NCBI GenBank assembly: GCA_937959395.1
Contig: CALGLR010000085.1
Location: 1 to 35,455, forward strand
Direction: 5' to 3'
Source: an uncultured Flavobacteriaceae bacterium
GTDB lineage: Bacteria; Bacteroidota; Bacteroidia; Flavobacteriales; Flavobacteriaceae
Length of the DNA: 35,455 bases
The notes below the pieces were generated by a model, which saw nothing but the letters and a program-made list of their open reading frames with translations, was not told where the DNA came from and did no database searches. Positions 27,478-34,398 of the stretch are shown here, in pieces; within the stretch, counting starts at the first letter, position 1, and every line of letters starts with the position of its first letter. The position numbers were made by a program, and so were the translations under genes.

Positions 27478-28353
27478 ATGCAAGAAATTATAAACAAAGA
27501 AGTTCAGGATGCCCTAATGGTGAATCCTGAAACCATTACGTTTGAACCCTTACAAAGTGAAGACAGCAGTCCTTTGAATCAACCGGTCATTGAAAAAGAC
27601 ATCGGTGGAGAACAACACAATAAATCGGGAAAAACTTGGAACGTTTGGAAACCTAAATCAACTCCAGAATTAGAAAATCAACAAGGCACAGAGACAAATT
27701 TTCGAGATGCCGTAGAAACGTCTGTAGAGGAAGAAAAAGCTTCAATACCTTTAGATGCTCCAGAACAAGAAATTGGAAATACTATTGATGAAGAAAATCC
27801 ATCCGATATCTCTTCACCCAATAACAAGGATTTTGAATTGCCTTTAACTCAAGCCAATCAAGCTGCAGATGCCGTATTAGGAATGACCAATAATGTGCTT
27901 GCTGTTGGTGGCGGGTATTTTGTGAAGCTAAAAAAGCACAAAACCTTTTACGAATTTGAGGAGATTATCCAAGTTATTGATCAGCAAAATGATCGGAACT
28001 TAGAGCGAATTAAACTCAGCAAAGAAGATCAAATACTTTTACGACCATTACTTGCACAAGTATTAAGACAAAAAACTAAACAGCTAACTCCTGAACAACA
28101 ACTTATGGGAGCCATACTCTCTATTTTAGTTAAAAAAACACAAGTCGTTTTGGAGATACGTGCCGAAAACTCGCTACTAGAATCTCGAATTTTGGATATT
28201 ATTCGTGAACAAAAAGAAGTGGTCCCACAAGAAGAATCTAATTTTCAAGAGAAGGCAACCGATACTAACATACCCGATATTCCTCAAACTGACGAAGAAA
28301 CTTCAATTTCTGATGACGATAAAACAAGTCTATCAACAGAAACAATTACATGA
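27478..28353 (+). CDS. Unknown protein with acidic disordered arms, partner of the ATPase gene
   Basis: 291 residues. Residues 1-120 and the last ~50 are acidic, proline- and glutamate-rich and probably disordered. The centre is ordered: LTQANQAADAVLGMTNNVLA, GGGYFVKLKKHK, then helical LSKEDQILLRPLLAQVLRQK and LTPEQQLMGAILSILVKKTQ. The hydrophobic helices could be amphipathic rather than transmembrane. No family recognised. It lies between the DnaA-like and the ATPase genes with 4- and 3-base gaps. Confidence 0.68.
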   Translation: MQEIINKEVQDALMVNPETITFEPLQSEDSSPLNQPVIEKDIGGEQHNKSGKTWNVWKPKSTPELENQQGTETNFRDAVETSVEEEKASIPLDAPEQEIGNTIDEENPSDISSPNNKDFELPLTQANQAADAVLGMTNNVLAVGGGYFVKLKKHKTFYEFEEIIQVIDQQNDRNLERIKLSKEDQILLRPLLAQVLRQKTKQLTPEQQLMGAILSILVKKTQVVLEIRAENSLLESRILDIIREQKEVVPQEESNFQEKATDTNIPDIPQTDEETSISDDDKTSLSTETIT

Positions 28354-28356
28354 TCT

Positions 28357-29286
28357 ATGACAACGAACTTATCTAATCGCGGAAGAAAACCCATACATTA
28401 CAAAAAAGAGGATTTAGAACGCCAACCAATGATCATGCTAGTTTGTGGAGAAACAGGAGTCGGAAAGACTTACCGCAATAAGCAAGAGATTAAGCATTAT
28501 ATGATGGATCACCTAGTTGTTGGTAAGAAAGGACGAAAAGTCTTAGCATTTGACACCAATGATGATGACTATCCAAGATTTCGAACGGTAAGTCCTAACC
28601 ATTTAAAAGCATTAACAAGAGTCACTTCACGTCGTATTCGTCCGTTTAATAAAGATGGTTCTCCAATGGATAATGAACAAAAGAAAGCCGTAATTACTCA
28701 AATCATGAAGCATTACAAGAACGGCTTAATTGTTTTGGATGATATCGATCATTACATGACTGGCGCGAAAGGGCAATCCATGATCGGAGCACTCTGTACA
28801 GTAAGACATAAAGGGATGGATGTGCTCCTAACGCATCAATCTGTAGCCAAAATTACCACTTCAGAATGGCAAAACTGCACCTGGTTGCGCCTTCATCATC
28901 AAGTAGATGATGTCACACGATATCGAGATCGGATTCCAAAATACCAAATGGTGCGTATTGCGCAACTAATTGTCGATGAACAGTACGAACTTTGTTCCAA
29001 TGCTTTCGCAATGGGAACACTTTCAGAAACCGCTTACAAAATTCAAAAAAGTTTTTTTGTCTATGTTAACATGAGAGAGCAACTCATAAGGGGGTGTAGT
29101 CGCGCAGCGTATATTAGAGCCTGTAAAAAGTTTATTGACCAAGAAGAAAGTCGAAAGGTTAAAATGTTACTCGCCGAGCAAGATTTTGAAGGGAATTCTA
29201 TATATAAAACTAGAAATGAAGCCATTATTAAAATGATTTCAGATAAATTACGCTATCATGATAGTGAAACAGGAAGCCCTATTTAA
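28357..29286 (+). CDS. FtsK/HerA-like packaging ATPase (A32-like)
   Basis: 309 residues. MIMLVCGETGVGKT gives Walker A at residues 31-38; GLIVLDDID (about 123-131) is Walker B with two acidic residues; DVLLTHQS near 155-162 is a sensor-type strand. A short P-loop ATPase with no other recognised domain, in a group of small structural-looking genes, matches the packaging ATPases of tailless viruses such as PRD1 and PM2 (FtsK-HerA clade, A32-like). It is not a large terminase: no nuclease domain is present. Distinction from a plasmid or conjugation ATPase needs a profile search. Confidence 0.75.
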   Translation: MTTNLSNRGRKPIHYKKEDLERQPMIMLVCGETGVGKTYRNKQEIKHYMMDHLVVGKKGRKVLAFDTNDDDYPRFRTVSPNHLKALTRVTSRRIRPFNKDGSPMDNEQKKAVITQIMKHYKNGLIVLDDIDHYMTGAKGQSMIGALCTVRHKGMDVLLTHQSVAKITTSEWQNCTWLRLHHQVDDVTRYRDRIPKYQMVRIAQLIVDEQYELCSNAFAMGTLSETAYKIQKSFFVYVNMREQLIRGCSRAAYIRACKKFIDQEESRKVKMLLAEQDFEGNSIYKTRNEAIIKMISDKLRYHDSETGSPI

Positions 29287-29305
29287 TAAAATAAATATAG
29301 AAAAA

Positions 29306-29521
29306 CTAGTATTCAATAGAGTCCAATAGTTCTTTAATTTTAATTTTGTCTTCTTTGGAAATAGAATCGTCATGAAGGAGTTTAATGGCATCATGGGGCG
29401 TTACAATGTTATATTTAAAGGTTATTGTTGGCTCAATATATCGATCCGCATACCAAGAATAGGCGCTAGAAATCGCTTTATAGCTTAAAAACCATAACCA
29501 AATCATTTCCAAATACATCAT
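29306..29521 (-). CDS. Small single-helix membrane protein
   Basis: 71 residues, opposite to the ATPase operon. A hydrophobic aromatic N-terminus (MMYLEMIWLWFLSYKAISSA) is followed by a short soluble part ending in KIKELLDSIEY. Convergent with the ATPase gene and lying behind the 51-residue ORF, possibly in one transcript with it. Not recognised; the small size leaves doubt that it is a gene. Confidence 0.45.
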   Translation of the reverse strand: MMYLEMIWLWFLSYKAISSAYSWYADRYIEPTITFKYNIVTPHDAIKLLHDDSISKEDKIKIKELLDSIEY

Positions 29522-29590
29522 ATTATAAAATTTAAGCGAGGGGAGTGCTCAAGGTAAATGGATTTGAAATCAGCAGCTTAGTAAAATTAA

Positions 29591-29746
29591 TTATAAGGGA
29601 GTTGCGCAGGGTTTTAGATCATATACTTCTAGATAAAATTGGTCAACTGTATTATTAATTCTTATTTTTAAAGGTTTTGATTGTTTTAAGTGTTTGTAAT
29701 TAAAACACTCTATATCTTCTAAAGTTTTGAAAAATAATTGTCTCAT
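29591..29746 (-). CDS. 51-residue ORF divergent from the XRE regulator
   Basis: Minus-strand ATG at 29746 to TAA at 29591, starting MRQLFFKTLEDIECFNYKHL and ending YLEVYDLKPCATPL. The start lies 19 bases from the operator palindrome, across from the regulator, the usual layout of a phage-type switch. Real gene status rests on that position and ordinary composition; no family recognised. Confidence 0.4.
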   Translation of the reverse strand: MRQLFFKTLEDIECFNYKHLKQSKPLKIRINNTVDQFYLEVYDLKPCATPL

Positions 29747-29765
29747 TATGATCTTATTAATTCAA

Positions 29766-29787
29766 ATATAGGCGTTTACGCCTATAT
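29766..29787. promoter_or_regulatory. Perfect operator palindrome upstream of the XRE regulator
   Basis: ATATAGGCG (29766-29774), spacer TTTA, CGCCTATAT (29779-29787): a 9-bp perfect inverted repeat. It lies 30 bases before the GTG start of the XRE gene and 19 bases from the divergent 51-residue ORF. This fits a homodimeric XRE repressor binding site controlling both genes; binding is inferred. Confidence 0.6.
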
Positions 29788-29817
29788 AAAAAAGAATTTT
29801 ATGCAGAATTTTACTCT

Positions 29818-30054
29818 GTGGAGGATTTTAGTATAGACATTATTAAGAAAGAGTTTGGTTTAAGATTAAGAAAATTGAGAAAGGAAAAAGGCTTTTCTCA
29901 AGACCAATTTGCCTTTGAAACAGAGATTAATGTTTCTACTATTAGTAGAATAGAAAGAGGAATTCACAATCCCAGATTAGTAACCCTTTATCAATTGGCT
30001 GAAGCCTTAAATATTGAGGTAAAAGAACTGTTTGATTTTAAAAATGATGGATAA
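29818..30054 (+). CDS. XRE-family helix-turn-helix regulator
   Basis: 78 residues from the GTG at 29818. Sequence LRLRKLRKEKGFSQDQFAFE, then INVSTISRIERGIHNPRLVT and LAEALNIEVKELFD is a complete HTH_3/Cro-CI domain with no effector domain. Likely binds the palindrome just upstream and represses itself and the divergent small ORF. Typical of a maintenance or lysogeny switch, but also of ordinary chromosomal regulators. Confidence 0.88.
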   Translation: MEDFSIDIIKKEFGLRLRKLRKEKGFSQDQFAFETEINVSTISRIERGIHNPRLVTLYQLAEALNIEVKELFDFKNDG

Positions 30055-30062
30055 GTGCTCTG

Positions 30063-30293
30063 TTAGTTATCTTGGCAATTTATTGATACTATGACCTGAT
30101 TACTGTGTCGTTTTTTAATAGGTACATTTTCAAACGGAATTACCGAAATCTTAAATTTGGGGTCCTTAGGGTGGTAAGCTTCAAACTGAACTTCAATAGC
30201 TTCCATGGTTTTTTTCATTTCTAAACGAAATTCCTGTATGGTTTTCCCTTTAAACGTATTTAAATCTATTGTAATTGAATTGCGGGACTTCAT
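30063..30293 (-). CDS. Unknown small protein
   Basis: 76 residues if started at the ATG at 30293; a TTG at 30371 would add 26 residues. Contains MKSRNSITIDLNTFKGKTIQ and EAYHPKDPKFKISVIPF. Convergent with the XRE gene, ending 9 bases past its stop. Alpha/beta pattern but no family recognised. It is well conserved in codon pattern with its surroundings, so more likely a gene than not. Confidence 0.5.
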   Translation of the reverse strand: MKSRNSITIDLNTFKGKTIQEFRLEMKKTMEAIEVQFEAYHPKDPKFKISVIPFENVPIKKRHSNQVIVSINCQDN

Positions 30294-30371
30294 ATAACTG
30301 TTTGTTTTAAATTCATAATTAGAAACGTCAACACTTACGCTTTTTGATTGACCAAAAAACAAATAGAACAA

Positions 30372-30834
30372 GATATAAACTAACCCATTTTAAGGTTAGT
30401 GGTTAAGTGTAAGTGATAGTAAACTATACTTCACGTCACTATAAATCAATCAAAGCACATTTTTTGATCTGTTATTTTCACAGGTCAAATATAACACTAT
30501 TACTGTTTTATATCCTAAAGCTCAGTCCCCCATTATAACGTTTAGTTCTCTAAAACTAAAATCTCCTTTTTAATCAGATATAAGGACATGGGCTCATTAA
30601 ATTTTTAGTACTTTCAATTTTCATTTTATAGATTTAGTTTACAGTACCAAAACTTAGATGATAAGAACACGCTATTCTCAACAATAGCGTGTTCTCTTTT
30701 GATATCCTCTTTCCCGTTTGTTCCAAAGTTCCATTTCAAACAGCGGAAAACACTACAAATTCTTCCAACTTCGCAGTCAATCAAGGTTTAGAGACCTCGC
30801 CACTATTTAATTTTTATCAATCAAAACAAAACAA
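30372..30834. other. 463-bp noncoding region with several stem-loops
   Basis: The longest gene-free stretch of the element. Stem-loops: ACTAACC/GGTTAGT (30379-30400); AAGT-g-ATAGT/ACTATACTT (30411-30431); TTTGATCTGT/ACAGGTCAAA with one G.T pair (30463-30489); and AGAACACGCTATT/AATAGCGTGTTCT (30664-30695). TTTAGTT/AACTAAA at 30541-30560 is weaker. No ORF of quality is seen on either strand; a 60-codon reading from 30689 overlaps the strongest hairpin and is rejected. Candidate for an origin, packaging signal, leader RNA or promoter region of the late genes. Confidence 0.6.
30664..30695. repeat. Strong 13-bp stem-loop
   Basis: AGAACACGCTATT (30664-30676) and AATAGCGTGTTCT (30683-30695) pair perfectly around a 6-nt loop, followed by CTTTTG. 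It is the strongest hairpin in the element and lies 139 bases before the first late gene. It could act as a terminator/attenuator or as a replication or packaging structure. Confidence 0.6.
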
Positions 30835-31005
30835 ATGGCTCAACACAATGACATCGCTTGGAAACCCATAATTTATTGTATAGGGGCAGGCGTATTAGGC
30901 ATCGCACTAGGAACTTTTATGGTCGCACCAATGGTTCAAAAGCGAGCTGCTAAAAAGAACGCTGAACAAAAAAAGAAAGCGCTCACAGGTTCAAAAAAGG
31001 TTTAG
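30835..31005 (+). CDS. 56-residue single-pass membrane protein
   Basis: Starts MAQHNDIAWK, then IIYCIGAGVLGIALGTFMVA forms one membrane helix, and a lysine/alanine-rich cytoplasmic tail (KRAAKKNAEQKKKALTGSKK) ends it. Short basic single-helix proteins are typical of membrane-containing phage virions. It is the first gene after the hairpin region and precedes the capsid candidate by 73 bases. The direct repeat GGTTTAGAGAC occurs on each side (30785-30795 and 31006-31016). Confidence 0.72.
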   Translation: MAQHNDIAWKPIIYCIGAGVLGIALGTFMVAPMVQKRAAKKNAEQKKKALTGSKKV

Positions 31006-31078
31006 GGTTTAGAGACTACTAAAGAACCACATTAATAGAAGTATAACCCTGAAATTCACAGGTAAAAAGCAAAAAGAA

Positions 31079-31951
31079 ATGAGAGAGTATAATGACGAGC
31101 TCATGCGTTATCAAGAGGCTGCCGAAGCCCATTATGATGATTATGACCATGATGATATGTATGATGAAGAGGACGAAGACGATTACGGCTTTGAAGGCTT
31201 AGAAGATGATTATGAGGAAGAATACGAAGACGATTATGATGATGAAGAGTATGATGACGACGATTATGATGATTACGTAAAAACGTCTATTGGAAAAATT
31301 GACCCTAATGACCGTACCTTAACCGTAGTGGTTACTAACCGTTCAGGAGGACCTGAAGAGGCGATCTTATTTGGGGGAAATGCAGAATCTGCACAACCCA
31401 ATGGCGTGGTGGTCGAAATCGAAGAATCCAGTCACAAAGAAGTTCGAGAAGAGAGTAAATCCAACCCGTTTAAAATTGCGGGAATGAAATATTCAGTAAG
31501 TAATGCGTTACAATTTGATAATGTACTGCGTATTGAGCGCCGTACCGCTTCAGGTTCTAAGACTACCAGAACCTACCAACCACGTAATGCGACATCGCCT
31601 CAAAACTTTTCACAACAACTTATCGATGATGATAACTTTGAGATGGATGTTACAGGACAAGATTCCCTTCGTGTGGTTGTAGAAGATGGTGTTACTGCCG
31701 TATTTACCTTTACCATTAAAGCACGTGCTAATTTAGGTAATCTCTTAAAAGGCACGAACGTTGCGGAGCTATCACGAGTACCAAGAACGACAGGATTACC
31801 ACAATTGGATTTAATTCGTCGTCGTCGTCCAACTGCTTTAGGTTTGCCTTCAAAACGCAGACGCAGACGATATAAACCGCGTCCTAGAGTGCGTTATGTT
31901 CGTAAAGCAGCTCCAAAAAGGAGCTCGAAACTAGTCAAAAGAAAACGATAA
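31079..31951 (+). CDS. Charge-polarised beta-rich protein, major capsid candidate
   Basis: 290 residues in three parts. Residues 16-66 are almost all Asp/Glu/Tyr. Residues 76-216 are a beta-rich domain (RTLTVVVTNRSGGPEEAILF, VVEIEESSHKEV, FDNVLRIERRTASGS, SLRVVVEDGVTAVFTFTIKA). Residues 246-290 are arginine-rich (RRRRRYKPRPRVRYVRK). Strong basic tails are common in virion proteins that contact nucleic acid, and the beta domain is of capsid-like length. A terminator directly behind the gene suggests separate, strong expression, as for coat proteins. The central domain is short for a double jelly-roll, so single jelly-roll or another fold is equally possible. No homologue was identifiable by eye. 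Confidence 0.55.
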   Translation: MREYNDELMRYQEAAEAHYDDYDHDDMYDEEDEDDYGFEGLEDDYEEEYEDDYDDEEYDDDDYDDYVKTSIGKIDPNDRTLTVVVTNRSGGPEEAILFGGNAESAQPNGVVVEIEESSHKEVREESKSNPFKIAGMKYSVSNALQFDNVLRIERRTASGSKTTRTYQPRNATSPQNFSQQLIDDDNFEMDVTGQDSLRVVVEDGVTAVFTFTIKARANLGNLLKGTNVAELSRVPRTTGLPQLDLIRRRRPTALGLPSKRRRRRYKPRPRVRYVRKAAPKRSSKLVKRKR

Positions 31952-31987
31952 TATATTAATCGTTTAGACTTTGTTATTTATAGTTAG

Positions 31988-32031
31988 AGCCAGAGTCTTG
32001 TTTTTTTATAAACAACACACTCTGGCTTTTT
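31988..32031 (+). terminator. Terminator behind the capsid candidate
   Basis: AGCCAGAGT (31988-31996) pairs with ACTCTGGCT (32019-32027); inside, TTGTTT and AAACAA (32010-32015) extend the stem. It is followed by TTTTTC. Partial read-through into the following gene is likely, as no separate promoter is obvious. Confidence 0.78.
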
Positions 32032-32050
32032 CTTAGCTTACCAATTTACT

Positions 32051-32668
32051 ATGACACTACAAAAAAGTAACCGTTACAAAGGTCAAAATCCTATCGATTA
32101 CATTGTCTATCATAACCCTAAAGGTGTCTCAAAAGTCTTACATGATTACGGCTATACTCCGCCAAAATCAACAAAAGATTTAGCAGAAGCGACTAGAGAA
32201 CTGATAAGACATCGTGGCGAAAAGGTGATTAATACTCTACTGGAAGTCCATCCCGACAAGAAATCAATATTACAGCTTAAGGCATTAAACACAAGTTCCT
32301 ATTGCAGTAAATGTCATGGCTTAATTCATTCTAATGCTAATCCTTCTTGCAGTTCTTGTGGTGCTCGAACTGATCGCGGAAACGAGGAAGATGCTTTTAC
32401 TAATCAATTTAACACACCCGATTTAGAGCAGCATTATAAAAGCCTTGTGAAACGCTCCAATCAAAATCCGGAGAATTCCCATCTCGCCAAAGAAGTTCAA
32501 AGCACATGGAATACACTTCGGAAAAGAAAAACGTCAGATCGTATGATCGCTTTAAGTCCAAAACCCTTAGTCATTACTACTCATGAATTATTGGTTATGG
32601 GCATTGTTTTTCTCGCAGGCGCACTTGTCGGTCATGGCATAAAATTAAACCGTAATCATGTCAAATAA
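32051..32668 (+). CDS. Zinc-ribbon protein with C-terminal membrane helix
   Basis: 205 residues. The N-terminal part has NPIDYIVYHNPKGVSKVLHD followed by PPKSTKDLAEATRELIRHRG, a pattern shared with the next gene. Four cysteines (SYCSKC at 85/88; SCSSCG at 100/103) form a CxxC...CxxC zinc ribbon. A single membrane helix lies near residues 175-197 (ITTHELLVMGIVFLAGALVG), followed by a short basic tail. Its stop overlaps the next start by 11 bases. Membrane-anchored structural protein of the element is the best guess; function is unknown. Confidence 0.7.
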   Translation: MTLQKSNRYKGQNPIDYIVYHNPKGVSKVLHDYGYTPPKSTKDLAEATRELIRHRGEKVINTLLEVHPDKKSILQLKALNTSSYCSKCHGLIHSNANPSCSSCGARTDRGNEEDAFTNQFNTPDLEQHYKSLVKRSNQNPENSHLAKEVQSTWNTLRKRKTSDRMIALSPKPLVITTHELLVMGIVFLAGALVGHGIKLNRNHVK

Positions 32669-33248
32669 AACAGAACAACTCCAATACAATCAAGCGATAG
32701 ACAATCTGTCGTATTTGATTTTACATTACCCAAAACCGCTTGAGCAATTACTGGCACAACATCGTGTTCATTTTGAAGATAAGCCGACAAAAGAACAATT
32801 TATCAATGAGGTTATTGAACAACTGAAAGCGAAAAACAAAGCCTTTGAAACCGAATTAGAAGCGCTTATTCGTCATTTTTCAAATCAAGAAAATGATCCT
32901 TTTTGGGGAACAGTCGCGAAAGGTGCTATCGGTGTATTGGGTGGACTTTTCAAAAAGAAAAAAAGAAAATCCAATAGAGGTGCTGCTATGGCAGCACAAC
33001 AAGCTGCTGCCGCTAAACGCGATATGGAAATGCGCTTACAACGTATGCAGCAAGCTCAAGAACGTGCCCGAAAAGAGGCAGAGACACGTCGTCGTGAAGC
33101 TGCTGCTGCAGCTCAAAAAAGGACCAACATGATACTCATGGGCGGTGTTGGTGTTATTGCGCTTTTGGGCATCGGAGCAGTCGCTCTAAAATCAAACCGT
33201 CCAAGCTTACCCTATGGGAACTATCCCATACAAATACCAAAACAATAA
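32658..33248 (+). CDS. Membrane protein with basic coiled coil, related at its N-terminus to the previous gene
   Basis: 196 residues. The N-terminal motif (LSYLILHYPKPLEQLLAQHR, then DKPTKEQFINEVIEQLK) lines up with that of the previous protein. Then a glycine-rich hydrophobic stretch (WGTVAKGAIGVLGGLF, about 83-98), a lysine patch, an alanine/arginine-rich coiled coil (about 105-152) and a membrane helix (MILMGGVGVIALLGIGAVAL, about 158-177). No catalytic motif is seen. Consistent with a virion membrane protein. Confidence 0.7.
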   Translation: MSNKTEQLQYNQAIDNLSYLILHYPKPLEQLLAQHRVHFEDKPTKEQFINEVIEQLKAKNKAFETELEALIRHFSNQENDPFWGTVAKGAIGVLGGLFKKKKRKSNRGAAMAAQQAAAAKRDMEMRLQRMQQAQERARKEAETRRREAAAAAQKRTNMILMGGVGVIALLGIGAVALKSNRPSLPYGNYPIQIPKQ

Positions 33249-33755
33249 ATGATAAACACATACACCATACCCGATTATGAGGAAGAGGATTTTGATGGTC
33301 ATTTTGATAGTTTTCGTCCAAGACGACGATACCCAATAAATCGGAATCGTCTTGTTCGTTTTTCTACAAAAAGACCAACTCGTACACTACACATTAGAAA
33401 ACGTCTAAAAAAACGTCCTACACGTGTTATAAAAGCAGGACGCCCAAGACCGAAATCAACGATAAGAACTAAAAAGCGCCCTCCAGTAGCCAAACCAACA
33501 CTCATTAAAGTTGTAAAAAAACCACTTAAAGTGGTGAAAAAGCCCATCCCAACAAAACAGATCAAGCAAGCCATAAAGGATTTAAAAAAAACACAATCCA
33601 AGCCCAATATTGAAGTGGGGAAATCTCGTTCAAAGATGAGTACGGTGGTTAAAATAATCATGATAACTGGCGTGTTATCTGGAGCAGGATTTGGCATTTA
33701 TAAATTCATTAAACATAAAAAGAAAACCAATGGACATACTCGCAAAAGTAAATGA
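33249..33755 (+). CDS. Highly basic single-pass membrane protein
   Basis: 168 residues, about one third Arg/Lys. After a short acidic tip (YEEEDFDGHF) the body is arginine- and lysine-rich with a repeated KVVKKP motif (VVKKPLKVVKKPIP). A membrane helix at about 130-152 (VVKIIMITGVLSGAGFGIYK) precedes a lysine tail. Its length and charge suit a DNA-contacting membrane protein of a virion. It abuts the previous stop exactly and overlaps the next start by 26 bases. Confidence 0.72.
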   Translation: MINTYTIPDYEEEDFDGHFDSFRPRRRYPINRNRLVRFSTKRPTRTLHIRKRLKKRPTRVIKAGRPRPKSTIRTKKRPPVAKPTLIKVVKKPLKVVKKPIPTKQIKQAIKDLKKTQSKPNIEVGKSRSKMSTVVKIIMITGVLSGAGFGIYKFIKHKKKTNGHTRKSK

Positions 33756-33957
33756 AAATGAAACCGAAACATCCGGAGTAATAGTCGATGGCGTACTCTA
33801 CGCGACCGTAAAAAATATTGGTAAAAAAACAGCGATTGTTAATGGTGTACCGTTAGAAGCTGGCGCAGAAAAAAAATATCCCTTTATAGGGAAAGGGTAT
33901 CAAAGCATCACTTATGACCCTGAAGGCAGTAGATTAAGAATTATGCAAATCTTCTAA
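33730..33957 (+). CDS. Small beta-rich protein
   Basis: 75 residues from the ATG at 33730 (MDILAKVNEN); an in-frame TTG upstream at 33691 would run deeper into the previous gene. The sequence GVLYATVKNIGKKTAIVNGV, then PLEAGAEKKYPFIGKGYQ reads as a small all-beta domain with a strand-turn-strand pattern like minor capsid or vertex proteins. No membrane segment. The fold is not provable by eye. Confidence 0.65.
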   Translation: MDILAKVNENETETSGVIVDGVLYATVKNIGKKTAIVNGVPLEAGAEKKYPFIGKGYQSITYDPEGSRLRIMQIF

Positions 33958-33968
33958 AAGTTAGACAT

Positions 33969-34388
33969 ATGATTACAGGTGAAGTAGAACGTATTATGGG
34001 GACACCACTAAATGAATCCGATTTCGACCCCTTTTTCGGAAATAAAAAGAAACGTCTTGCACGGCGAGCAAAACGCCAAATAAGACGAAAAGCGAGGCGT
34101 TTAAAACGCCAACAACAGGGTGGCTTTTTTTCAAGGTTGGGACAAACTTATAGAGAAGCTGGTGGTGCAACTGGCATTGGAACAGCTATTGATGCGATGA
34201 CTAATCCTGAGTATGACGGTATGGAGCAACCAGATCAAGATGTGGATTTCTCTATGGGTGGTTCAGATCAGATCATTCCACAAGGGGATAAGGGTTTTCC
34301 GACGATCATTGTGGTACTGGGCGGTGTTGCCCTATTGGGCGTTACTGGACTCATCCTTTTAAATAAAAAGAAACAACAACAGCGCTAA
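33969..34388 (+). CDS. Basic protein with C-terminal membrane helix
   Basis: 139 residues. An arginine/lysine patch near residues 27-50 (KKKRLARRAKRQIRRKARRL) follows a short acidic N-terminus. A glycine-rich segment comes next, then a membrane helix near the C-terminus (TIIVVLGGVALLGVTGLILL, about 111-130) and a KKKQQQR tail. Same architecture as the three neighbours upstream. No family recognised. Confidence 0.7.
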   Translation: MITGEVERIMGTPLNESDFDPFFGNKKKRLARRAKRQIRRKARRLKRQQQGGFFSRLGQTYREAGGATGIGTAIDAMTNPEYDGMEQPDQDVDFSMGGSDQIIPQGDKGFPTIIVVLGGVALLGVTGLILLNKKKQQQR

Positions 34389-34398
34389 CTCATTTATA

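Noticed and set aside
28357-29286. ATPase as a large terminase of a tailed phage
   Set aside because: No C-terminal nuclease domain, too short, and no portal or tail genes nearby.
30689-30871. 60-codon plus-strand reading frame from a GTG
   Set aside because: It runs out of the strongest hairpin and overlaps, in another frame, the better 56-residue membrane-protein gene.
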